37,518 nucleotides of DNA from NCBI GenBank assembly GCA_002155895.1, contig MUMD01000186.1, positions 1 to 37,518 of the forward strand. The letters are read 5' to 3'. The stretch is from Streptomyces rochei (GTDB lineage: Bacteria; Actinomycetota; Actinomycetes; Streptomycetales; Streptomycetaceae). Of this stretch, positions 7,618 through 15,065 are shown in pieces (the first letter of the stretch is position 1; every line of letters starts with the position of its first letter). Under the pieces are notes generated by a model that saw only the letters and a program-made list of their open reading frames with translations, was not told where the DNA came from and searched no databases. Position numbers and translations under genes: made by a program.

Positions 7618-10600
7618 CAGTACTCGACCTCCTGGCCGCGGCGGCGGATCACCGTCACCTCGTCGCGCTGGTTGCCCGTCGGGCCCAGGTAGTTGAACGC
7701 CCACGACAACTGGGCGTAGCCGCCGATGAGATGGCTCGGTTTGAGGAGCAGGCGGGTGAGCGAGTTGTGGATGCCGCCGCGCTTCCCGGTCGTCTCCGCG
7801 AGGGGCACGTTGACCGTGCGCTCCTGCGCGTGGTGCATGTAGACCGTGCCCGGTGGCATCCGGTGCGAGACGATCGCGCGGGCCACCACCACGCCGTTGC
7901 GGTTGATCGCCTCGATCCAGTCGTCGTCGCCGACGCCGATCGCCTCCGCGTCCCGCGCCGACATCCAGATGGTCTGGCCGCCCCTCGACAGGGCCAGCAT
8001 GAACAGGTTGTCCTGGTACTCGGAGTGGATGGACCACTTGTTGTGCGGGGTCAGATAGCGGACCGTCACCTCACGGTGCCCGTCCGGGCCGAGCCGCGGT
8101 TCGCCGAACAGCCGGCTCATGTCCAGCGGCGGCCGGTACACGGGCAGCGCCTCGCCCAGCTCGTGCATCCAGTCGTGGTCCAGGAAGAAGTGCTGCCGTC
8201 CGGTGAGGGTGTGCCAGGGCTTGAGATGCTCGGTGTTGAGCGTGAACGCCGTGTACCGCCGCCCGCCTGCCTCGCTGCCCGACCACTCCGGGGAGGTGAT
8301 CACCGGCACGGGCGCCGCCTGGGTGTCCGCGTAGGTGACGCGCTTGCCCTCGTGCTCGGCGGCGAGGTGGGCCATCTCCTGACCGGTCTTCGCCTCCAGG
8401 GTGTGGAAGCCCTGGGTGGCCAGGCGCCCGTTGGTGGTGCCGGAGAGGGCCAGGATGGTGTTGGCCGCCTTCACCGCCGTGTCCAGCGCCGGGCGGCCGT
8501 CGGCCGGGCCGCCGCGCACCGCGCCGTTCAGCTCCCGCAGCCGCGCCACCTCCTCGTCCGGCCTCAGCGTGATCCCCTTCGCGGGCAGGCCCTTGGCCTC
8601 CACCAGCGGGCCCAGCGCCGCGAACTTCGCGCCGATCGCCGTGTAGTCGCGCTCCACGACGACGAGGTTCGGCATGGTCTTCCCGGGCTCCGGATCGCAC
8701 TCCCCGCGCCGCCAGTCCCGTACCACCCCGCCCGGCTGGGCGATCTCGCCGGGGGTGTCGTGCTGGAGCGGCGCCGCCACGAGGTCCTTGCGTACCCCGA
8801 GGTGGCCGGCGGCCAGCTCGCTCAGCTTCTCCGCGAGCACCTTGAACGTGTCGAAGTCGGTGCGGGTCTGCCACGGCGGGCTCACGGCCGGGGAGAAGGC
8901 GTGCACATAGGGGTGCATGTCCGTGCTGGACAGGTCGTGCTTCTCATACCAGGTCGCGGCGGGCAGCACCACGTCGGAGAGCAGCGTGGACGAGGTGTGC
9001 CGGAAGTCCAGCGACAGCAGCAGATCGAGCTTGCCCTCGGGCGCCTCCTCGTGCCAGACCACGTCCCGGGGCCGCTCGCCCGGCGCGGCCTCCTCGGCGC
9101 GCAGCGAGGAGTGGGTGCCCAGCAGGTGCTTGGTGAAGTACTCGGCGCCCTTCGCCGACGAACCCAGCAGATTGGCCCGCCACAGCGTCACGATCCGCGG
9201 CCAGTTCTCCGGCGCGTCCGGGTCCTCGCAGGCGAACTTCAGGGTTCCCGCGCGCAGCTCGGCCACCGCGTTCGCCACCGGGTCGCCGAAGGTCTCGCCC
9301 AGCTCCAGGGGGTTGCGGTCGAAGGTCGGGTACGACGGCATCCACCCCGTGCGCGCCGACAGCGCCAGGCAGTCCGCGCCCGTCATCCCCTCGAACCTGC
9401 CCTCGCCCAGCGGCGAGGCCAGCACGTCCGCGCCGAACCGGTCGTAGCGGAACTGGTCGGTGTTCAGGTACCAGTACGCGGTGCCGATCATCTGGCGCGG
9501 GGGCCGCGACCAGTCCGAGGCGGCGGCCAGCGACGCCCAGCCGGTCACCGGACGGCACTTCTCCTGGCCCACGTAGTGCGCCCAGCCGCCGCCGTTGCGG
9601 CCCTGGCAGCCGGTGAGCTGGAGCAGGGCGAGGAACGCCCGGTAGATCGTCTCGGAGTGGAACCAGTGGTTGGTGCCCGCACCCATCAGGATCATGCAGC
9701 GTCCCCGGGAGCGCTCGGCGGTCCGCGCGAACTCCCGGGCGATCCGCACACAGGCCGCCGCCGGCACCGAGGTGTGCGTCTCCTGCCACGCCGGGGTGCC
9801 GGGCGCCTCCGCGTCCTCGTACGACGCCGGCCACCGGCCCGGCACCCCGGGCCGGGCCACCCCGTACTGGGCGAGCAGCAGGTCGAACACCGTGGTCACC
9901 AGCGGCCCGGTCGCCCCGCCCAGCCGGGTCGCCGGCACTCCCCGCCGGACCACCTCGCCGCGGCCCTGCGCGTGCGCGCCGCCCTCGGTGTCGAAGCGGG
10001 GGAGCAGCACCTCCACGCCCGACGCCATCTCGTGGCCGTGCAGGCTCAGCCGGGGGCGCACGTCGCCCAGGTCGAGGTTCCACCTGCCCTGGTCGGCCTC
10101 GTTCCAGCGGAAGCCCAGCGAGCCGTTGGGCACGACCGCACGACCCGTCGTGTCGTCCAGTACCACCGTCTTCCAGGCGGCGTCCGCACCCTCCTGCCCC
10201 AGGTCGGCCGCGCGCAGGAACTTCGCCGGCACGTACCCGCCGTCCCGCTCGGTCAGCGTCACCAGGAACGGCAGGTCGGTGAAGCGGCGTACGTAGTCGT
10301 CGAAGAACGGGGTCTCCCGGTCGACGAAGAACTCCTTGAGCACCACGTGCCCCATCGCCAGGGCCAGCGCGGCGTCCGTGCCCGGGTGCGGGTGCAGCCA
10401 CTGGTCGGCGAACTTGGTGTTGTCGGCGTAGTCGGGGGAGACGACCACGACCTTCTGGCCCCGGTAGCGGGCCTCGGCCATCCAGTGCGCGTCCGGCGTG
10501 CGGGTCACCGGGACGTTCGACCCCCACATGATCAGGTACGCCGCGTCCCACCAGTCACCCGACTCCGGCACGTCCGTCTGGTCGCCGAAGACCTGCGGGG

Positions 10601-11312
10601 ACGCCACCGGCAGGTCGGCGTACCAGTCGTAGAACGACAGCATCGGGGCGCCGATGAGGGAGTGGAAGCGGGCGCCCGCCGCGTGCGACACCATCGACAT
10701 CGCCGGGATGGGGGAGAAGCCCGCGATGCGGTCCGGGCCCTGGGTGCGGATGGTGTGCACATGGGCCGCGGCGACCATCTCGACCGCCTCGTCCCAGCTC
10801 GCCCGCACCAGACCGCCCTTGCCGCGGGCCCGCTGGTAGCGCCGCCGCCGCTCGGGGTCGCCCTGGATGTCGGCCCAGGCCAGCACCGGGTCCGTCAGCC
10901 GGGCCTTCGCCTCCCGGTACATCTCCAGCAGCACCCCGCGCACATACGGGTAGCGCACCCGGGTCGGCGAGTACGTGTACCAGGAGAACGCCGCCCCCCT
11001 CGGGCAGCCGCGCGGCTCGTACTCGGGGCGGTCCGGGCCCACCGACGGATAGTCCGTCGCCTGGGTCTCCCAGGTGATGATGCCGTCCTTGACGAACACG
11101 TTCCAGCGGCACGACCCCGTGCAGTTCACCCCGTGCGTGGAGGTGACGACCTTGTCGTGGCTCCACCGGTCCCGGTAGAACGCGTCCGACTCCCGGCCCC
11201 CGACCAGTCCGATGCTGTGCAGGTCGGGGGCGGCGGTGCCGGGCCGGAAGAACCGCCCCGCCCGCAGCAGTGCCGCGCCCGGCTCGGTGGGCGGTGTCCG
11301 CGTGTCGGTCAC
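7617..11312 (-). CDS. narG: respiratory nitrate reductase, alpha (molybdenum) subunit
   Basis: The 1231-residue catalytic subunit that reduces nitrate to nitrite at a bis-MGD molybdenum site. The FS0 cluster ligands are H60-x3-C64-x3-C68-x34-C103, the same spacing as E. coli H49/C53/C57/C92. The predicted molybdenum ligand is D233 in FYDWYADLP, equal to E. coli D222 after the same 11-residue offset. No Tat signal is present, in keeping with a cytoplasm-facing NarGHI. The start is GTG 11312 with AGGGAGAG just upstream. A TAGGTT -10 candidate and an inverted repeat lie in the 104-base gap to the upstream gene. No narK transporter or two-component sensor is encoded in this window. By neighbourhood it looks like the nar1 type of S. 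coelicolor, which is associated with spores; that parallel is from memory. Confidence 0.97.
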   Translation of the reverse strand: MTDTRTPPTEPGAALLRAGRFFRPGTAAPDLHSIGLVGGRESDAFYRDRWSHDKVVTSTHGVNCTGSCRWNVFVKDGIITWETQATDYPSVGPDRPEYEPRGCPRGAAFSWYTYSPTRVRYPYVRGVLLEMYREAKARLTDPVLAWADIQGDPERRRRYQRARGKGGLVRASWDEAVEMVAAAHVHTIRTQGPDRIAGFSPIPAMSMVSHAAGARFHSLIGAPMLSFYDWYADLPVASPQVFGDQTDVPESGDWWDAAYLIMWGSNVPVTRTPDAHWMAEARYRGQKVVVVSPDYADNTKFADQWLHPHPGTDAALALAMGHVVLKEFFVDRETPFFDDYVRRFTDLPFLVTLTERDGGYVPAKFLRAADLGQEGADAAWKTVVLDDTTGRAVVPNGSLGFRWNEADQGRWNLDLGDVRPRLSLHGHEMASGVEVLLPRFDTEGGAHAQGRGEVVRRGVPATRLGGATGPLVTTVFDLLLAQYGVARPGVPGRWPASYEDAEAPGTPAWQETHTSVPAAACVRIAREFARTAERSRGRCMILMGAGTNHWFHSETIYRAFLALLQLTGCQGRNGGGWAHYVGQEKCRPVTGWASLAAASDWSRPPRQMIGTAYWYLNTDQFRYDRFGADVLASPLGEGRFEGMTGADCLALSARTGWMPSYPTFDRNPLELGETFGDPVANAVAELRAGTLKFACEDPDAPENWPRIVTLWRANLLGSSAKGAEYFTKHLLGTHSSLRAEEAAPGERPRDVVWHEEAPEGKLDLLLSLDFRHTSSTLLSDVVLPAATWYEKHDLSSTDMHPYVHAFSPAVSPPWQTRTDFDTFKVLAEKLSELAAGHLGVRKDLVAAPLQHDTPGEIAQPGGVVRDWRRGECDPEPGKTMPNLVVVERDYTAIGAKFAALGPLVEAKGLPAKGITLRPDEEVARLRELNGAVRGGPADGRPALDTAVKAANTILALSGTTNGRLATQGFHTLEAKTGQEMAHLAAEHEGKRVTYADTQAAPVPVITSPEWSGSEAGGRRYTAFTLNTEHLKPWHTLTGRQHFFLDHDWMHELGEALPVYRPPLDMSRLFGEPRLGPDGHREVTVRYLTPHNKWSIHSEYQDNLFMLALSRGGQTIWMSARDAEAIGVGDDDWIEAINRNGVVVARAIVSHRMPPGTVYMHHAQERTVNVPLAETTGKRGGIHNSLTRLLLKPSHLIGGYAQLSWAFNYLGPTGNQRDEVTVIRRRGQEVEY

Positions 11313-11342
11313 GTGCGCTCTCCCTCGGTCGCCCTGGCTCCG

Positions 11343-11372
11343 AACCTAGGGGCGGGTGCGGGAGCGCACCCG
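11343..11372 (-). promoter_or_regulatory. candidate narG promoter with overlapping inverted repeat
   Basis: Reading the minus strand, TAGGTT (11348-11343) resembles the Streptomyces -10 and lies about 31 bases before the narG GTG. Immediately upstream is a perfect 8-bp inverted repeat, CGGGTGCG-GGAG-CGCACCCG (11353-11372), covering where the -35 would be. It could be an operator, or a terminator for the upstream methyltransferase gene that ends at 11417. I see no Rex-type site. Confidence 0.4.
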
Positions 11373-11416
11373 TTCGCGGCGCCCGTACGGGTCAGGGCGG
11401 ACGCCGGCCGGTCCTG

Positions 11417-12238
11417 TCAGACCTTGCGCGCCACCCCCGCGTACACCGGCACGATGCCCTCCGCCTGGACCGCCACGTCCTCCGGGTCCGGCCGCCAGCC
11501 GGTGACCGGGATGACGCCGGGGCCCAGCAGCTCCAGGCCGTCGAAGAAGCGGGAGAACTCACCGAGCGAGCGCGGGTAGAACGGCGTGCCGCTGCGCGCG
11601 AACAGACCGGCCGCCTTGCCCACCGCCTCCGGGTTCAGGTCCGGCGTGACCTGGGAGAGGACCAGATAGCTGCCCGGCGCCAGGGCGTCCACGTACCGCT
11701 TCAGCAGACCGTGCACGTCGTCGCCGTCGGCCGCGTCCCCGAGGTAGTGCGTCAGGGCCACCAGGGACAGGGCGACCGGCCGGGCGAAGTCCAGCGACTC
11801 GGCGGCCAGCCGCAGGATGGTCTCCGGGTCGCGCACGTCCGCGTGGACGTACTCCGTCGAGCCCTCGGCGGAACCGTGCAGCAGCGCCTCGGCGTGCCGC
11901 AGCACGATCGGGTCGTTGTCGGCGTAGACCACCCGCGCCTCGGGGGCCACCGCCTGGGCGACCTGGTGCAGGTTCGGCTCGGTGGGGATGCCGGTGCCGA
12001 TGTCCAGGAACTGGCGCACCCCCGCCTCGGCGAGGGTCCGCACCGCACGGTGCATGAACCGGCGGTTGGCCCGCGCGCCGCGCACCGCCGTGTCGTCCGC
12101 GGCGAGGATTGTGCGGGCCAGTTCCTCGTCCACGGGGTAGTTGTCCTTGCCGCCCAGCCACCAGTCGTAGACCCGGGCCGGGTGCGGCCGGCTGGTGTCG
12201 ACGGGAGCGGCGGCGGACGTGGCGTCGGATCCGGTCAT
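11417..12238 (-). CDS. DUF574-type SAM-dependent methyltransferase
   Basis: A 273-residue methyltransferase of the actinobacterial DUF574 family (PF04672, Methyltransf_19). The N-terminus has the family mark RVYDWWLGGKDNYPVD; the SAM-binding glycine loop is FLDIGTGIPTEPN, followed by the acidic motif VVYADNDPIVL. The ATG at 12238 has GAGGAGAG upstream. These enzymes are frequent near HTH-DUF5753 (WhiJ-like) regulators in Streptomyces, and here such a regulator lies 67 bases upstream on the same strand. The substrate is unknown for the family. No hydrophobic helix is present. Confidence 0.87.
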   Translation of the reverse strand: MTGSDATSAAAPVDTSRPHPARVYDWWLGGKDNYPVDEELARTILAADDTAVRGARANRRFMHRAVRTLAEAGVRQFLDIGTGIPTEPNLHQVAQAVAPEARVVYADNDPIVLRHAEALLHGSAEGSTEYVHADVRDPETILRLAAESLDFARPVALSLVALTHYLGDAADGDDVHGLLKRYVDALAPGSYLVLSQVTPDLNPEAVGKAAGLFARSGTPFYPRSLGEFSRFFDGLELLGPGVIPVTGWRPDPEDVAVQAEGIVPVYAGVARKV

Positions 12239-12305
12239 GCGGTGTGCTCTCCTCGGGTGCCTGGGGGTCGGGACCGCCGGGTCGGAAGCTTTCGAGGCGG
12301 CCGGT

Positions 12306-13169
12306 TCAGAAGTTCTCGCGGTAGCGGCGCAGGATCTTCTCGGTGCGCTGGGTCGAGGCGGCCCGCGCCGTCATGTGGTCCAGGACCTCCAGGTGCGCGG
12401 AGACCTCCGTGCGGGAGTCCAGGTACAGGGCGCCCGTCAGGTACTCGGTGAAGACCATGTCGGGCAGCTCCGGCTCCGCGAACCGGAACAGGGTGAACGG
12501 TGCGTACGTCCCGGGGTGCGGCCCGTCGTCGAACTCGGCGACCTGGAGCGTGACCCGGTCGCGGGTCGCCAGCTCCAGCAGCTTGTCCAGCTGGTCGCGC
12601 ATCACCCGTCCGTCGATGCTCACCGGCCGCCGCAGCACCGTCTCGTCCATCACCACCCACAGGTGCGGCGGGTCGGCGCGCTCCAGCAGCCGCTGCCGCT
12701 CCATGCGCAGGGACACATGGCGTTCGACCGCGTCGCCGCCCGCGTTCCCGATCGTGCCCGCCTCCATGACCGCGCGCGCGTAGTCCTCGGTCTGCAGCAG
12801 CCCCGGCACGAAGTGCGGCTCGTAGGAACGCACGATCCGCGCGGCGCCCTCCAGGCTCACGTACATGCTGAACCAGTCCGGGAGCACGTCGTGGTACCGC
12901 TGCCACCAGCCCGGCTGATTGGCCTCCTCGGCCAGCGCGACGAACGCGGAGACCTCCGCCGCGGGCACCCCGTACGCCGTCAGCAGGATCTGGACGTACG
13001 GTATTTTCAGCGCGACCTCGGCCATCTCCATGCGCCGCACGGTCGCCGGGGCCACCCGCAGCACCTTGGCGGCCTCCTCGCGCTTGAGGCCCGCCGTCTC
13101 CCGCAGTTCCTGCAGCCGCCTGCCCAGGACCACCTGGCCCACGGTGGGTGCGGCCCGCCGCTCACTCAC
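12306..13169 (-). CDS. HTH-XRE regulator with DUF5753 domain (WhiJ/BldB-associated type)
   Basis: A 287-residue transcription factor. The N-terminal helix-turn-helix (about residues 12-65) shows LGRRLQELRETAGLKREEA and VAPATVRRME; the rest is a DUF5753 ligand/partner domain with signatures SYEPHFVPGLLQTEDYARAV and the C-terminal VFTEYLTGALYLD. I start at GTG 13169 because GGAGG lies about eight bases upstream; an in-frame start eight codons earlier (13193) lacks a good site. Length is usual for the family. Such regulators are typically paired with a small DUF397 protein, but none is visible beside this one. A 7-bp dyad at 13217-13237 lies 48-68 bases upstream and may be its operator. Confidence 0.88.
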   Translation of the reverse strand: MSERRAAPTVGQVVLGRRLQELRETAGLKREEAAKVLRVAPATVRRMEMAEVALKIPYVQILLTAYGVPAAEVSAFVALAEEANQPGWWQRYHDVLPDWFSMYVSLEGAARIVRSYEPHFVPGLLQTEDYARAVMEAGTIGNAGGDAVERHVSLRMERQRLLERADPPHLWVVMDETVLRRPVSIDGRVMRDQLDKLLELATRDRVTLQVAEFDDGPHPGTYAPFTLFRFAEPELPDMVFTEYLTGALYLDSRTEVSAHLEVLDHMTARAASTQRTEKILRRYRENF

Positions 13170-13216
13170 GCCACGCCTCCCCAACGCGCCCAAGTCTCAC
13201 CGCAGTCTGTCATGTT

Positions 13217-13237
13217 CCCCTGTCAGTCTCACAGGGG
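13217..13237. promoter_or_regulatory. dyad CCCCTGT-N7-ACAGGGG
   Basis: A perfect 7-bp inverted repeat 48-68 bases upstream of the HTH-DUF5753 start, in the promoter zone of that gene. Autoregulation is a guess based on position alone. Confidence 0.4.
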
Positions 13238-13267
13238 TGGTGGTGGATCAAGGCGCGGAGCGGCGTC

Positions 13268-13284
13268 ATTACCCGACGGGTAAT
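13268..13284. promoter_or_regulatory. perfect operator-like palindrome ATTACCCGACGGGTAAT
   Basis: A perfect 7-bp dyad around a 3-base centre, AT-rich at its ends in very GC-rich DNA, between two divergent genes (GTG at 13169, ATG at 13399). Its form resembles TetR-type operators, but no TetR gene is in the window and no specific regulator can be named. Confidence 0.5.
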
Positions 13285-13319
13285 CGACCGGGACCGCGCC
13301 GGACGCGATCGTGGAGTCA

Positions 13320-13357
13320 CCGGGTCACGGGCCGGCGCACTCCGGCCCGTGACCCGG
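13320..13357 (+). promoter_or_regulatory. perfect 16-bp hairpin in the leader of the membrane-protein gene
   Basis: Bases 13320-13335 pair perfectly with 13342-13357 around the loop CGCACT. No plus-strand gene ends upstream and the minus-strand neighbour reads away, so it is not an obvious terminator of an annotated gene. It ends 41 bases before the ATG at 13399. It may act as an attenuator, an mRNA-stabilising element, or a terminator for an unannotated transcript. Confidence 0.5.
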
Positions 13358-13398
13358 CCCCCCAGCAGTGTCCCGACCCCGACGGAGGGTGACCTGTC

Positions 13399-13824
13399 AT
13401 GTCCGCCAACCAGTTGGCCGTCCTCGCCCGCACCGCCGAACCGCAGCTGATGCTGCGCCGCTTCCTGGCCCTCGACGCGGTGGTGACCGGCACCAACGCG
13501 GTCGCCTACCTCACGCTCTCCGGACCGCTCGGCCGGCTCCTCGGCGCCCGCTCCGGACTGCTGCTCGCCCTCGGCGCGTTCCTCGCCGTCTACGCCGGCT
13601 GCGTGGCGCTGCTGGCCGCGCGCACCCGGCCGCCGGCCCTCGGGGTGCGGGCGGTCGTCGAGGCCAACCTCGCCTGGGCGGCGGTCAGCTTCGCCGCCCT
13701 CGGTCTGTGGTTGTCGCCCACCACGACCGGTGCGGTGTGGACCGTCCTTCAGGCGCTGGTCGTCGCCGGGTTCGCGCTGCTCCAGTACGCGGCGCTGAGG
13801 CAGCGTCAGGGCAGCAGCGTGTGA
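13399..13824 (+). CDS. small four-helix membrane protein, unknown function
   Basis: A 141-residue protein that I do not recognise beyond its being an integral membrane protein. Four hydrophobic segments are visible, at about residues 22-40, 52-73, 84-105 and 111-132, joined by short Arg-containing loops (LLRARS-type and ARTRPP). It starts with a 20-residue cytoplasmic-like stretch. GGAGGG lies upstream of the ATG. The long leader carries the palindrome at 13268-13284 and the hairpin at 13320-13357, suggesting dedicated control. Its 3' end overlaps the 3' end of the convergent regulator gene by 19 bases (13806-13824), which could cause transcriptional interference or antisense pairing. Confidence 0.8.
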   Translation: MSANQLAVLARTAEPQLMLRRFLALDAVVTGTNAVAYLTLSGPLGRLLGARSGLLLALGAFLAVYAGCVALLAARTRPPALGVRAVVEANLAWAAVSFAALGLWLSPTTTGAVWTVLQALVVAGFALLQYAALRQRQGSSV

Positions 13825-14621
13825 AGGTACTTGACCGTCGCCGGGTCGGCCGGGAGCAGTGTCTCGATGGCCAGCTCGGCGACGGTGACGTCCATCGGCG
13901 TGTTGAACGTCGAGATGGAGGAGATGAACGACAGGGTCCGTCCTTCGTGCTCGATCTGCATCGGCAGCGCGAAGTACGGCACCGGCTCGGCCGGCTCCTC
14001 ACCCGCCCCGCTCTCCGGCACCGGATACGCCGCCACCTCCTCGTACAGCGCGCGCAAGGGCTCCGAGCGGTGCAGGGCGATCTGGCGCCGCATCTGCTCC
14101 AGCAGGTGCCCGCGCCATTCGCGCAGGTTGCGGATGCGCGGCGCCAGTCCCTCCGGGTGCAGGGTCAGCCGCATCGCGTTGACCGGTGGCTGAAGCAGGT
14201 GCTCGGGCAGGCCGTCCAGCAGCATCAGGATGCCCCGGTTGGCGGCCAGCACCCGGTACGTCGCGTCCACGACCAGCGCGGGGTAGGGCTCGTATCCCCG
14301 GATCAGCCGCTCCATGCCCTCGCGCAGGGCGTCCAGCGCCGGGTCGTCCAGCGGGGTCTCCGGGTAGTGCGGGGCGTAACCGGCCGCGAGCAGCAGCGCG
14401 TTGCGTTCCCGCACGGGCACGTCCAGGTGCTCGGCGAGCCGCAGCACCATCTCCTCGCTCGGCCGGGAGCGGCCCGTCTCGATGAAGCTGATGTGCCGGG
14501 CGGAGGAGTCCGCGCGCAGCGCCAGCTCCAGCTGGCTGACCCGCCTCCGCTCCCGCCAGGCCCGCAGCAGTGGGCCCACGCCCTGGGCGGTGGGGACTGT
14601 GTCCGACACGAGTGCGGTCAT
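13806..14621 (-). CDS. HTH regulator with MmyB-like ligand-binding domain
   Basis: A 271-residue transcription factor. Residues about 15-75 form an XRE-type helix-turn-helix (SQLELALRADSSARHISFIE, then GRSRPSEEMVLRLAEHL), followed by an MmyB-like domain (PF17765 type) with ALVVDATYRVLAANRGILML. Relatives often regulate a divergent oxidoreductase, sometimes in response to a fatty-acid-like ligand; here the divergent neighbour is the pterin dehydratase gene. I chose ATG 14621: no ribosome binding site precedes it, but a TACCGT -10 candidate ends six bases before it, which fits a leaderless transcript. The 3' end overlaps the convergent membrane-protein gene by 19 bases. Confidence 0.85.
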   Translation of the reverse strand: MTALVSDTVPTAQGVGPLLRAWRERRRVSQLELALRADSSARHISFIETGRSRPSEEMVLRLAEHLDVPVRERNALLLAAGYAPHYPETPLDDPALDALREGMERLIRGYEPYPALVVDATYRVLAANRGILMLLDGLPEHLLQPPVNAMRLTLHPEGLAPRIRNLREWRGHLLEQMRRQIALHRSEPLRALYEEVAAYPVPESGAGEEPAEPVPYFALPMQIEHEGRTLSFISSISTFNTPMDVTVAELAIETLLPADPATVKYLHTLLP

Positions 14622-14627
14622 ACCCGC

Positions 14628-14633
14628 ACGGTA
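14628..14633 (-). promoter_or_regulatory. -10 candidate for a leaderless mRNA
   Basis: TACCGT on the minus strand ends six bases before the ATG at 14621, which would place transcription start at the start codon itself. No good -35 is seen 17-18 bases further up. Confidence 0.3.
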
Positions 14634-14754
14634 GCCGACCGGGGCCGCCGTCGGAGTGCCGGTCCCGCCCGGCCGGGGCCGGGTGCGCCGCCCTGTGGCA
14701 GGCTGAGGGCGCCGAGCCGCCCCGGCGGCGCCGTCCAGGAGAGGAGCGCGGCCC

Positions 14755-15060
14755 ATGCCCGTCGAACCGCTGTCGCAGAAGGAGATCGAGGAGCGGCTGG
14801 CCGAGCTGCCGGGCTGGTCCCTCGACGACGGCCGCCTCACTCGCACCTACCGGCTCGGCTCGCACTTCGCGGCGACCGCGATGGTCGTCCACGTCGCCCA
14901 GGTGCAGGAGGAGCTGGACCACCACTCCGACCTGACCCTCGGCTACGACACCGTCTCCCTCGCCGTGCACACCCACAGCGCGGGCGGCGCCGTCACCGAG
15001 AAGGACGTGGAGCTCGCCCGCAGGGTGGAGGACCTGGCCACCGGCCACGGGGCACACTGA
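14755..15060 (+). CDS. 4a-hydroxytetrahydrobiopterin dehydratase (pterin-4a-carbinolamine dehydratase)
   Basis: A 101-residue PCD/DCoH-family enzyme that dehydrates 4a-carbinolamine pterin during recycling of the aromatic amino acid hydroxylase cofactor. The active-site region is visible as ELDHHSDLTLGYDTVSLAVH with the two adjacent His, and the family C-terminal stretch GGAVTEKDVELARRVEDL follows. Length is standard. AGGAGAGGAG precedes the ATG. The next gene starts five bases after its stop, so the two are an operon. No phenylalanine hydroxylase gene is nearby, so the pathway here is unclear; moonlighting is known in the family. Confidence 0.92.
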   Translation: MPVEPLSQKEIEERLAELPGWSLDDGRLTRTYRLGSHFAATAMVVHVAQVQEELDHHSDLTLGYDTVSLAVHTHSAGGAVTEKDVELARRVEDLATGHGAH

Positions 15061-15065
15061 CGGGT

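Noticed and set aside
7731-11579. A 1282-codon plus-strand frame antisense to narG
   Set aside because: Its translation is low-complexity Arg/Val/Gly/His sequence produced by GC bias opposite a conserved gene; it has no recognisable domain.
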